From positions 124,001-188,000 of the forward strand of contig NZ_BAABHK010000008.1 of NCBI RefSeq assembly GCF_039542055.1: a stretch of DNA of 64,000 bases. Direction: 5' to 3'. The notes beneath the pieces are model-generated. The model searched no databases and was not told the DNA's origin. It saw only the letters and a program-made list of their open reading frames with translations. Of the stretch, positions 48,686 to 56,903 are shown piece by piece. The first letter of the stretch is position 1, and every line of letters starts with the position of its first letter. A program made the position numbers and the translations under genes. Source of the DNA: Actinoallomurus vinaceus. GTDB lineage: Bacteria > Actinomycetota > Actinomycetes > Streptosporangiales > Streptosporangiaceae.

Positions 48686-48830
48686 AGGACGGGGTCGTCA
48701 TGACGGGACTCCTTCCCCAGGAGCGCCGTTTCCGCGAATTGAGGGCGGGGCCGTCATGGCGCGTCGCCTTCCCCGGTTGTGCCGGTTCCGCGCGTTGCTG
48801 GCCGGGTCGTCACGACCGGCCTTCCGCACC
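48686..48830. repeat. Degenerate tandem repeat, about 57-bp period
   Basis: GGGTCGTCATGACG...CCTTCCCC...GCCGTTTCCGCG is followed by a second unit GGGCCGTCATGGCG...CCTTCCCC...GCCGGTTCCGCG and a partial third. It overlaps the 3' end of the 98-aa gene. No other gene lies in 48555-48809. Confidence 0.5.
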
Positions 48831-49106
48831 GGACCCGCTGCGCCGCATGAGCGTGCCCAGCCGGGTCTGGGGACCGCCGCCGGTCTCCCACGCCACCGGC
48901 TCCCACCCGCGGGTCTCGAGCATCTCGACGCACCACAGCAGCCGCGGGAGGTTTCCGTGAAAAGGCTGGAGCGAAAGGCCGGCTTTCGGGCGAGCGGCGA
49001 CGAAGACGTACCGATGTGGGCAGCCGTCGAGAAGAGTCGGATCGTGGGCGAGGTCGTCGACCTCGATGTAGCGCTGCTCGAGAACACGCTTCTGCGGATC
49101 CATCAT
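48810..49106 (-). CDS. Hypothetical protein (98 aa)
   Basis: Starts MMDPQKRVLEQRYIEVDDLA with CPHRYVFVAARPKAGLSLQP, FHGNLPRLLWCVEMLETRGW and TRLGTLMRR. It is compact, with two Cys and a repeated positive charge, and looks like a real folded protein. It lies 37 bp beyond the TPR gene, so it may be the last gene of the HSP90-TPR operon. Function unknown. Confidence 0.65.
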   Translation of the reverse strand: MMDPQKRVLEQRYIEVDDLAHDPTLLDGCPHRYVFVAARPKAGLSLQPFHGNLPRLLWCVEMLETRGWEPVAWETGGGPQTRLGTLMRRSGSGAEGRS

Positions 49107-49143
49107 TCCTCACCTTCGCTCGTGGCGGGCGGGTCTCTGCCCG

Positions 49144-51828
49144 TCAGCCGGTGTCACCGGTGTTCGAGCGGGCCGCGACGAGGTCGGCGCGCAGGCCCTC
49201 GGCGGCCGTGGCCGGCTCCTTCTGGTCGAGCGAGGTGAAGGCGGCGGCCGCGCGCTCGGTTCCGGCGATCGCCTCGTCGAAACGCTCCAGCGCGCCGAGG
49301 ATGCGCGCCTCGTCGAAGTCGACGAGGGCCGTCTCCCAGGTCAGGGCGGCCGGCTCGTCCTCGGGCAGGCCGGCCAGCGCGGACCGCGCGGTCACCATGA
49401 CGGCCAGGCCGTCCTCCACCCGGCCGCTCCACATCACGCACAGGGCCTGCCGGCGCAGGGCCTGCACGGTCCCGTACGGGTCACCCCCTGCCGTGGACGC
49501 CTCGGCCGCCGCGGCGAAGCGTTCGGCGGCGGTCGCGTCCTTGTCGAGGCGGCTCAGCAGGTCGCCGGCCTCGACGAGGAGGCGGGCGGCCACGGTGGGC
49601 TGCTCGGCGCGTTCGTCCTCGGCGAGGCGGGTGAAGTTGCCGGCGGCGGCGTCGAGTTCGCCGAGTTCGCGCTGGGCGTTGGCGAGGAGGTAGCGGGCCC
49701 GGCGCTGGGCGTCGGTGTCGCCGTGCGCTTCGAACAGCGGCAGCGCCTCCTCGGCGGTCTCGGCCGCCTCCAGGAACCGGCCGGTGTCGAGGTAGGCGAC
49801 GCACAGGTCCTGCCGCGCGTAGGCGGCCTGGTGGTGGGAGCCCTCGGCGGTGAAGACCGCGACGGCCTCGATCAGGTCCTCGGCGGCCTGGGCGGCGTCC
49901 CCGCGCGTCAGCAGGCGACCGCCCCGGACGGCGTACGCGCTCGCGCGGAACGCCGGCATGTCGGCCGGAGCGTGGGTGACGGCCTCGGTGAGCAGCGCGT
50001 CCGCCTCGGCGGCCTCCTCTTCGTTCTCGCTCGCGGCCAGCCGCTGACCGAGGAGGAGGGCGGCCTCGGCGAGGGCGGCGCGCTGATCGCTCCGCCGGTA
50101 GCCGTCGGCGGCTCGCCGGAGCGCGGCGATGACCTCCGGCTCACGCCGGGCCGGGGCGAGGATGCGGGCGCGCGTCATCTCCAGGTCGGCGAGCTCGTCG
50201 AGGTCGTCGACCGCGGGTGCGCCGTCCAGCAGGGCGAGGGCCTCGTCGGTACGGCCGGTCTCGCCGTACGCCGCGGCCAGCCGGCCTCGGGCGGCGAGGG
50301 CCCGCCGGGGGTCGGTCGCGTTGGCGTCCAGCCACGCGACGGCGGTCTCGAGCAGGGGCAGGCCCGCGTCGGCCTGGCCGGTCTGGCAGAGCACCGCGGC
50401 GTACCTGCTGCTCGCCGCCTGGGCGCGCTCCTCGTCCCCGCCCCGCGCGTACAGGTCCGCGGACCGCCGCCACACGTCCACCGCGCCCTGCGCGTCCCCG
50501 GCGAGGAGGCGTTCGAGGCCTTCGCCGTCGACCCGGCGGCCCTGCTGGACGAGGGTGAGGTCACTGGCGATCGCGTCGACGCGCCGCCAGGCGGCGAGCG
50601 CCGGGTCGGACTCGCGCCGCCTCCAGTGCTTCTCGGCCAGGTCGAGCAGCCGGTCGACGTCGTCGATGGCCGCGAGGTCGTCCTGGCGCGGCGCCGGGGC
50701 GGCGGGCGGCGGCGTGGCGCGGCGCGCGTACGGGGTCAGCGGGAGGTGCTCGACGAGCGGTTCGGCGTCGAGCAGTTCGCGGATGAGGCGGCTCTGCTCG
50801 GGCGTGCCGTTGCGGGCGTCGAACCGCGCGGCGACGTCGAGCGCGTGCCGGGTGAGCTCCTCGCGCAGTTCGGCGGCGGGCACCTCCCCGGCGGGCCGGT
50901 CGCCGTGGGCCGGCCGGCGTACGGTGACGTCCCCGTGGCCGATCTTCGCGAGCCGCCGGAGCAGCAGCGCGCCCGCGGCGGCGAACCGCATGCCGTTGTG
51001 CGGGGTCGGGGCGCGATCGAGCCAGCCGAGGTGGCGTTCGAGGATTTCGAGGCCGCGGGCCTCGTTGCCGCTGCGCGCGCAGAACTCCAGGTGATAGGCG
51101 ATCGCGGACAGCTCGGACAGCCGGTCGCGCTGGGCCCGGTACGCGCGCCGGTGCGCGTCGGCGGCCGCCTCGAGGCGGCCCGTGCGGAGGAAGACGGGGA
51201 GCAGTTCGGTGAGGATCGTCTGGGGCTGTTCGTCGCAGCCGATGTCCCCCCGCAGCAGCGGTTCGGCGAGCGCGACCGCGTCCTCGTCCCGGCCCCGCGC
51301 GGCCAGGTAGGAGACCTTCGTGCTGTGGTCACAGCCCTCGCAGTCCGACAGCGGCGTACGAGGAGCCGCGTGCCACCGGGTGTACCACTCCTCGGCGGCC
51401 TCCGCGCCGTGGATGTGCTGGGTGACCTCGGTACGGCACATGTAGACCGGCTGCAGCCCCTCGCCGGCCAGCCGGTAGCGGCGCTCCATGTCGTCGAGCA
51501 CCGCGAGCGTACGGTCGAGCGGGATCTCGGGGAACTTCGTCAGCCCGGTGACGGTGGACTTGAACCCCCAGTAGAGGACATGCTCCTCGCCCCAGTCCGG
51601 GTTCCGGTCGTAGTCGCTGAGGCAGCGGGCGAACACCGCGAACGCCTTGGCGCGCTCACCGCTCTGGACGTACTCCGTGCGCAGGTGGTTGCGGATCCGG
51701 TAGGCGAGGCGGTCGTCGCCGGCGGACTCCGCCTGGCGCAGCGCCTCCTCCACCATGATGGTCCGCGCCTGGCCGTACGGCAGCTCTCCGGCGCGGCCCA
51801 TCAGCTCATACGCCTGCTCAACAGTCAT
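49144..51828 (-). CDS. Large TPR protein coupled to HSP90
   Basis: The ATG at 51828 overlaps the HSP90 stop (ATGA), giving 894 aa. The whole protein is helical repeats, for example FARCLSDYDRNPDWGEEHVL, LAAAYGETGRTDEALALLDG, and ARQDLCVAYLDTGRFLEAAE, with a Pro/Ala linker near residue 385 (RRATPPPAAPAPRQDD). No enzymatic domain is seen. HSP90 and TPR proteins are known partners in eukaryotes through the MEEVD tail, which is absent here; co-translation suggests a shared complex (inference). Confidence 0.85.
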   Translation of the reverse strand: MTVEQAYELMGRAGELPYGQARTIMVEEALRQAESAGDDRLAYRIRNHLRTEYVQSGERAKAFAVFARCLSDYDRNPDWGEEHVLYWGFKSTVTGLTKFPEIPLDRTLAVLDDMERRYRLAGEGLQPVYMCRTEVTQHIHGAEAAEEWYTRWHAAPRTPLSDCEGCDHSTKVSYLAARGRDEDAVALAEPLLRGDIGCDEQPQTILTELLPVFLRTGRLEAAADAHRRAYRAQRDRLSELSAIAYHLEFCARSGNEARGLEILERHLGWLDRAPTPHNGMRFAAAGALLLRRLAKIGHGDVTVRRPAHGDRPAGEVPAAELREELTRHALDVAARFDARNGTPEQSRLIRELLDAEPLVEHLPLTPYARRATPPPAAPAPRQDDLAAIDDVDRLLDLAEKHWRRRESDPALAAWRRVDAIASDLTLVQQGRRVDGEGLERLLAGDAQGAVDVWRRSADLYARGGDEERAQAASSRYAAVLCQTGQADAGLPLLETAVAWLDANATDPRRALAARGRLAAAYGETGRTDEALALLDGAPAVDDLDELADLEMTRARILAPARREPEVIAALRRAADGYRRSDQRAALAEAALLLGQRLAASENEEEAAEADALLTEAVTHAPADMPAFRASAYAVRGGRLLTRGDAAQAAEDLIEAVAVFTAEGSHHQAAYARQDLCVAYLDTGRFLEAAETAEEALPLFEAHGDTDAQRRARYLLANAQRELGELDAAAGNFTRLAEDERAEQPTVAARLLVEAGDLLSRLDKDATAAERFAAAAEASTAGGDPYGTVQALRRQALCVMWSGRVEDGLAVMVTARSALAGLPEDEPAALTWETALVDFDEARILGALERFDEAIAGTERAAAAFTSLDQKEPATAAEGLRADLVAARSNTGDTG

Positions 51829-53597
51829 GAGCCCTCCTCCGGGGTGGGGTCGTGGACGGCCCAGTCGAGCAGGCCGAGGAAGGACCGGTTGAGCACGGCG
51901 GTGTCGGCGGCCCGCAGGGGGTGGTGGCCGAGTAGGAGCGCCTGGCCGTAGAGGGCCTGGACCGCCAGCTCGATGAGGCCGGTCTCGGTCAGTGCGGTGA
52001 TGCGACGGGCGAGCGGGTTGCGGTGGTTGAGGACGAGCTGCGGGCGGTCGCTCGTGGACGCCATCCCCTCCAGCGCGCCCAGGACGTCGGACCACAGCGC
52101 GTCGGCGGACTCGCGCGCCTCGCGGAGCTCGGCCTGGTGACGGGCGGCCCGGCTGGTCATGTACAGCGCGGGCAGCGACGCCGGGTCGAAGTCGCGGACG
52201 ACGACCTCACAGCCCAGCGAGTCGACGGCCCGCTGCGCGACGGCCAGGAAGGGGCGCAGCGCCAGCTCGGTCTCGGGGTCGAGCACACCGAAGTGGGAGG
52301 TCAGCTCCGACGAGTCGAGCGGCCGCAGGACGGCGTCGGGGTCGATGGCGGGCAGCCGTTCGATGAGGTCGGCGTCGTAGACGTAACCGCCGTTGACCAG
52401 CGGGACGCCCTGCGCGCCCGAGACGGCCGCCAGGCGCCGGAACTCGTCGAGGTCGGCGGTGTAGCGGCCGTCACGGTGCCGGGTGCGGAACTCGGCGAGC
52501 GTCATCGGACCGGCGGACGTCTCGAACTCCAGCCACCGATCGACGATCCGCAGCATGTCGTCGTCGCGCAGCGCCATCGCCTTGACGCCCAGGTGGTGCA
52601 GGCGCAGGAACGCGCGCAGCCGGGCCGGGTCGGTCTCCGACAGCCGTACGAGCCACTGCCGCACCTGCTGCCCGAGCGCGTCGCGGGTGGCGTCGAGCAG
52701 CTCGTCCTCGTACAGGGCCTCGCGCCCGGCCGTCGGCCGCAGCTCGCCGGCGTCGACCACGCAGCGGACGAAGAACGCCCAGTCGGGGAGCAGCCCCTCG
52801 ACGCCCTCGGCCAGCAGCATCCGCTTGAGGTAGACGCGGTGCGCGCCCCGCGCGGTCGGCGTGACCGGCTGCGGGAGGACGTAGGCGACGCCGGTCAGCC
52901 CGGCCTCGGGGACGTCCAGGTCGATCACGTCGAACGGCGCGAACCCGAACAGGTGGCGGCAGTACTCGTCGAGCGCCGCGCGGCGGCGGCCGGGGTCGGG
53001 GTACGCCGCGCGCCACGGCGGGCCGCCGCCGGTGATGCGCCGCCCGTCGACCGTCAGCTCGACGGGGAGCAGCTCGCCGTACGTCGCGGCCAGTTCGGTG
53101 ACGGTCGCGGTGGTGAGCCAGTCGTCCGCCCCACGCCGGGCCCGCAGGCTCACGGTGGTGCCCGGCTCGTCCCGGGTGCCGGGTTCGACGCGGTAGCGCC
53201 CGTCGGCGAAGCCGGTCCACCGTACGGCCTCGCCGCCACGGGCGGAGCGGGTGACGACGGTGATCTCGTCGGCGACGAGGAACGCCGACAGCAGGCCGAT
53301 GCCGAACTGGCCGAGGAAGTCGTGCCGGGCGAGACCGAGCTCGTCGCGCTTGGAAGACCGGCCGATGGTCGCCAGCAGCTCGTGGACCTCCGCCTCGGTG
53401 AGGCCGATCCCGTCGTCGTGCACCCGGAGCTCGTCCCCGGTCTCGATCCGGATCCGCGCCGGCCCATCGCCGCGAGCGGTGATGGCGTCGACGCCGTTCT
53501 GCAGCAGCTCCCGCAGGTAGACGCGGGGACTGGAGTACAGGTGCCTGCTCAGCAGATCGACGACCCCGCGCAGATCGACTTGGAACGCCTGGTCCAC
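51825..53597 (-). CDS. HSP90-family protein (HtpG-like)
   Basis: The 590-aa protein is a GHKL ATPase with the HSP90 layout but differs from canonical HtpG. Its N-domain has YLRELLQNGVDAITARG, HDDGIGLTEAEVHELLATIG, RSSKRDE and GQFGIGLLSAFLVAD (ATP lid). The middle and end carry YVLPQPVTPTARGAHRVYLK and LRPTAGREALYEDELLDATR. It likely acts as a chaperone for a dedicated client. It is coupled to the TPR gene downstream and divergent from a 51-aa acidic peptide gene. Confidence 0.9.
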   Translation of the reverse strand: MDQAFQVDLRGVVDLLSRHLYSSPRVYLRELLQNGVDAITARGDGPARIRIETGDELRVHDDGIGLTEAEVHELLATIGRSSKRDELGLARHDFLGQFGIGLLSAFLVADEITVVTRSARGGEAVRWTGFADGRYRVEPGTRDEPGTTVSLRARRGADDWLTTATVTELAATYGELLPVELTVDGRRITGGGPPWRAAYPDPGRRRAALDEYCRHLFGFAPFDVIDLDVPEAGLTGVAYVLPQPVTPTARGAHRVYLKRMLLAEGVEGLLPDWAFFVRCVVDAGELRPTAGREALYEDELLDATRDALGQQVRQWLVRLSETDPARLRAFLRLHHLGVKAMALRDDDMLRIVDRWLEFETSAGPMTLAEFRTRHRDGRYTADLDEFRRLAAVSGAQGVPLVNGGYVYDADLIERLPAIDPDAVLRPLDSSELTSHFGVLDPETELALRPFLAVAQRAVDSLGCEVVVRDFDPASLPALYMTSRAARHQAELREARESADALWSDVLGALEGMASTSDRPQLVLNHRNPLARRITALTETGLIELAVQALYGQALLLGHHPLRAADTAVLNRSFLGLLDWAVHDPTPEEGS

Positions 53598-53711
53598 CCC
53601 GTTGACCTCTCATCGATCGGCATTGCTGCCGATCACCCTAATGGCGGCCTATCCGGCACGCGCCCCGATATCGCGAGACGTGGCGTAGGGAGACGCGGGG
53701 CGGGTATAGGC

Positions 53712-53760
53712 GTGTCGGCCCCTGTCAACGGGGTGTCCGGCCCCGTCAAGGGGTGTTCGG
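53712..53760. promoter_or_regulatory. Paired palindromes before the small acidic gene
   Basis: GTGTCGGCCCCTGTCAACGG and GTGTCCGGCCCCGTCAAGGG are tandem near-copies, each with a CCCC...GGGG palindrome (CCCCTGTCAACGGGG; CCCCGTCAAGGGG), followed by GTGTTCGG. It may be a tandem operator in the divergent promoter region of HSP90 and the 51-aa gene. Confidence 0.6.
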
Positions 53761-53775
53761 AGCAAGGAGGCGGAC

Positions 53776-53931
53776 ATGGGGGAGCCGCACGAAGCACAGC
53801 ACGCGAAGCGGGACACCGGCGGCGCGCCGCCGGTGGAGGCGGAGACGCCCGTCGAGGAAGAGGACCCGGACAGCGGACCCAGCACCGGTCCGGCCCATCC
53901 GGAGGACTTCAGCCCCGACGACTTCGAGTGA
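53776..53931 (+). CDS. Small acidic peptide (51 aa), unknown
   Basis: AGGAGG at 53765-53770 lies 5 bp before the ATG. The peptide reads MGEPHEAQHAKRDTGGAPPV, EAETPVEEEDPDSGPSTGPA, then HPEDFSPDDFE; about one residue in three is Glu or Asp, it has no Cys, and the end is DFSPDDFE. It is disordered in appearance, divergent from HSP90 and preceded by paired palindromes. It could be a client, a precursor peptide or a regulator of the HSP90-TPR pair; no homology known to me. Confidence 0.6.
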   Translation: MGEPHEAQHAKRDTGGAPPVEAETPVEEEDPDSGPSTGPAHPEDFSPDDFE

Positions 53932-54191
53932 ACGCCGCCCCGGCCGCGGGGACGGGGGGCGGGCGGTGAGCGGCGGGTGGGTCCAGCCGCTCTCTGCTGT
54001 GAAACCCGATCGGCCAGTCGGTCCTCGGTCTCCGCTGACCCGTGAGGCCCGCTCTTACCTGCGGCTCGGCTCGCCACCCCCTATGTGCGGTCATTCCCCG
54101 AAGGTCGGGGGCCATAGATCGGCCTGATCTATTGAATTCCTCGAAACCATCGATTGGACTGATCTGTGCTCCGGCGGCCACGCTGGTGGCC

Positions 54192-55160
54192 ATGACCGAG
54201 CTGTCGCTGACCGACGTCCTGCGGGCCCGCCGGACCATCGAACCGCATCTGCCGCCGACTCCCCTGTGGTCCTACCCCATGCTGAACGAGGTCGTCGGCG
54301 CCACCGTGCACGTCAAGCACGAGAACACCCAGCCGACCGGCGCCTTCAAGGTGCGCGGCGGGATCACCCTGCTCGCGGGCATGCGGCCGGAGGAGCGTGA
54401 ACGCGGCGTCCTGGCGTTCTCGACCGGCAACCACGCCCAGTCGATCGCCTACGCCGCACGCCTCTTCGACGTCCCGTGCGTGATCGTGATGCCGGAGAAC
54501 CCCAATCCCGCCAAGGTGGGCGCGGTCCGGGCCCTCGGCGCGGACGTCGAGGTGCACGGCCGGGGGATGAGCGAGGCGCAGGAGCACGCCGAAAAGGTCG
54601 CCGACGACCGTGGGATGACGCTGATCGGCGTCGCGGAGCCGGAGCTGATCAGCGGGGTCGGCACGCTGTACCTGGAGATCTTCGAGGCGGTGCCCGATCT
54701 CGACGTGCTGTTCGTGCCCGTCGGAGGAGGCAGCGGGGCCGCCGCGGCGTCGCTCGTCGCCTCGGCGGTCGCACCGCGATGCCGGGTCATCGCGGTGCAG
54801 TCGGAGTCCTCGCCCGCCGCGCACGACTCCTGGCGGGCCGGCGCGTGCGTCACCCGGCCGAACCACACGGTCGTCGAGGGGCTGGCGACCGGACGCGGGT
54901 TCGACCTGCCGCAACAGATCATGCGTGACCGCCTGACCGACTTCGTGCTGGTGTCGGACGGGCGGATCCGGAGCGCGCAGCGGCTCCTGCTCACCCACGC
55001 GCACACCCTGGCCGAGGGAGCCGGGGCGGCGCCGCTGGCGGCGCTGCTCGCCCGCCGCGCCGAATTCACCGGGCGGCGGGTCGGGGTCGTCTGCACGGGA
55101 GGCAACGCGTCGGCCGCCGAGGTCACCGAGGTGCTGGCCGCCGCCGACCCGGCCGGATGA
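54192..55160 (+). CDS. Threonine/serine dehydratase-like PLP enzyme
   Basis: From ATG 54192 the 322-aa protein has the fold II PLP site PTGAFKVRGG (Lys53), substrate loop STGNHAQSIAYAA and PLP-phosphate loop VGGGSGAAA. It lacks an ACT domain, as do catabolic threonine ammonia-lyases (TdcB-like). It probably deaminates Thr or Ser to the 2-oxo acid; substrate choice is not certain. A single gene, no operon. Confidence 0.9.
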   Translation: MTELSLTDVLRARRTIEPHLPPTPLWSYPMLNEVVGATVHVKHENTQPTGAFKVRGGITLLAGMRPEERERGVLAFSTGNHAQSIAYAARLFDVPCVIVMPENPNPAKVGAVRALGADVEVHGRGMSEAQEHAEKVADDRGMTLIGVAEPELISGVGTLYLEIFEAVPDLDVLFVPVGGGSGAAAASLVASAVAPRCRVIAVQSESSPAAHDSWRAGACVTRPNHTVVEGLATGRGFDLPQQIMRDRLTDFVLVSDGRIRSAQRLLLTHAHTLAEGAGAAPLAALLARRAEFTGRRVGVVCTGGNASAAEVTEVLAAADPAG

Positions 55161-55323
55161 GCCGAATTCGGCGGCCGGAGGAGCAGGTGAACATAGCATG
55201 AACTCGCGCGGTCGACAATAGGGCCACCGCATCAGCCTGATCGGGACTCGCGGCTCATTTTTCATGCCTATCCCGAGTGTTACTTTCTGCGGAACATTCC
55301 CCGCTGAAAGCGAAGGTCGGGCG

Positions 55324-56001
55324 TTGAGTTTCAAGTATGTTACGGCGGGTGCGGTGGCCGTTGGCGCCTCCATGGTCGGCGTCCTGCTCGCGTCGGCGCC
55401 AGCGCAGGCATCTACTTACCCGCCCCTTGGAAAGAAGACCCTGAGTCGACCGTACTCGAAGACCTACTGCCATTATTCCAAGGAATTGAAGCGGGGGATC
55501 AACGAGAAGCTTTCGGGGACGGTCCGTTACAAGCGGAACGCATACAAGTTCAACAAGAACATCCGCGTCCGTTTCTTCGACCCGACGCTCGTGAATCCCA
55601 CGGTCACCGTCACGACCACGAACAAGTGCGGCAAGGGCGCCAAGGCGGCCAAGGTCGATCGCACCGAGCTCACCCAGAAGTGGTACGACTGGAAGTGCCA
55701 GACCTCGGTTTCGGTGTTCGTCGGCTACCCCTGGTCGGTCGGGGTCAGCGGCACCATCAAGTGCGGTAAGACGAAGGCCGCGGATCGGAAGACGAACTAC
55801 GGCAAGGGCTCCCACTACACGCAGTACAACTCCGGCGCGCCGGTGCGCTGGTCCTGGGGCAGTGATGGGAAGGGCATCGACAAGGGCGGCAAGATCTGCC
55901 TGAACGCCGACGCCGCCGCGGTCGCGTACATCGGCAACAGGTCCGACATGGCCTTCAGGCAACTCGACATCTGCGTGACGGCGTCGTGGGGGGCGAAGTG
56001 A
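55324..56001 (+). CDS. Secreted protein of unknown family, copy 1
   Basis: TTG 55324 after GAAGG gives 225 aa. A signal peptide (VTAGAVAVGASMVGVLLASA, cleavage after AQA) precedes a mature ~200-aa protein with six Cys, such as Cys in NKCGKGAK, YDWKC, IKCGK, KICLN and DICV. It has a run of Lys, Tyr and Asn and the motif RNAYKFNKNIRVRF. The codon use is less GC-rich than most of the window. A close homologue follows, overlapping by 4 bp, so the two are one operon. Function unknown. Confidence 0.8.
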   Translation: MSFKYVTAGAVAVGASMVGVLLASAPAQASTYPPLGKKTLSRPYSKTYCHYSKELKRGINEKLSGTVRYKRNAYKFNKNIRVRFFDPTLVNPTVTVTTTNKCGKGAKAAKVDRTELTQKWYDWKCQTSVSVFVGYPWSVGVSGTIKCGKTKAADRKTNYGKGSHYTQYNSGAPVRWSWGSDGKGIDKGGKICLNADAAAVAYIGNRSDMAFRQLDICVTASWGAK

Positions 56002-56669
56002 TCCGTCGCGTCATCGTCGCCGCGACCACGATCGCCGCGGGCGCGCTCATCGCGCCCACACCCGCGCTGGCCTCGGCCTACCCGCCGCTCGGCAAGAAGA
56101 CCTTGAGCCACTCCTACTCCACCGGCTACTGCTTCACTTCCAAGCAGCTGAAGAGGTCGCTCGTCGTGCGGCTGTCGGGGCACGTGCAGTACCAGCGGAA
56201 CGCATACAAGTTCAACAAGAACATCCGCGTGCGGTTCCACGACCCGACCCTGATCAATCCGAAGGTCGATGTGAAGGTCGCCAACAAGTGCGGGAAAGGC
56301 GCCAAGAAGGCCACGGTCAGCCGGACCAGGCTCGACCAGCGCTGGTACGACTGGAAGTGCAACCGGAAGATCGGCATCACGATCGGCGTCGACCACGAAA
56401 AACAGTGGGGCGTCAGCGTCTACACGACCAAACGCTGCGGAAGCACCACGGCCGCCGACCGGGCGACAACGTACGGCCGAGGGTCGCACTACGAGCAGTT
56501 CAACAGCGGCGCCCCGGTCAAGTGGCACTGGGGCAGCGATGGGAAGGGAATCGACAAGGGCGGGAAGATCTGCCTGAACGCCGACGCCGGGGTCACGGCG
56601 TACATCGGCAACACGTCCGACACGGTGAACAGGCCGGTGTCGGTGTGCGTTCCGGCGTCGTACGCGTAG
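55998..56669 (+). CDS. Secreted protein of unknown family, copy 2
   Basis: GTG 55998 overlaps the stop of copy 1 (GTGA), giving 223 aa with a signal peptide (VAATTIAAGALIAPTPALAS). The mature protein shares YPPLGKKTLS, the RNAYKFNKNIRVRF block, RWYDWKC, GSHYEQFNSGAPV and WGSDGKGIDKGGKICLNADA with copy 1; the Cys positions are kept, so they likely form the same disulfides. Possibly the two act as a pair, with cell-surface, adhesion or toxin roles open. Confidence 0.8.
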   Translation: MIRRVIVAATTIAAGALIAPTPALASAYPPLGKKTLSHSYSTGYCFTSKQLKRSLVVRLSGHVQYQRNAYKFNKNIRVRFHDPTLINPKVDVKVANKCGKGAKKATVSRTRLDQRWYDWKCNRKIGITIGVDHEKQWGVSVYTTKRCGSTTAADRATTYGRGSHYEQFNSGAPVKWHWGSDGKGIDKGGKICLNADAGVTAYIGNTSDTVNRPVSVCVPASYA

Positions 56670-56687
56670 AAGTGAGTCGATTCGGGC

Positions 56688-56721
56688 CCGGGGCGCCGGC
56701 GGTCAGCCGGTCGCCCCGGGT
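56688..56721 (+). terminator. Terminator after the secreted-protein pair
   Basis: CCCGGGGCG and CGCCCCGGG pair fully, with a smaller CCGGC/GCCGG inside, 18 bp past the stop. Confidence 0.75.
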
Positions 56722-56903
56722 TCGTCCGGGGCGGCGGCCTCAAGGGCGGCGATGCGGCGGCGCGCGGCCGTGAGGCGCATGCGCCGCGAGTTGCCCCACG
56801 GACCGGTCCGATGGGACCGGGCGACCGTGCGGTAACTTCGCTTTTCGGGGCAGGGACGAGGCGGTCCGGCCCTCGTACAGGCGACGTCACCCGGGAGCAG
56901 CCC

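Noticed and set aside
49723..51951. 742-codon plus-strand frame opposite the TPR gene
   Set aside because: Mirror frame with biased composition and no domain.
52023..53969. 648-codon plus-strand frame opposite the HSP90 gene, running through the 51-aa gene
   Set aside because: No similarity, and the HSP90 motifs lie on the minus strand; the short frame with AGGAGG is the better call for the right end.
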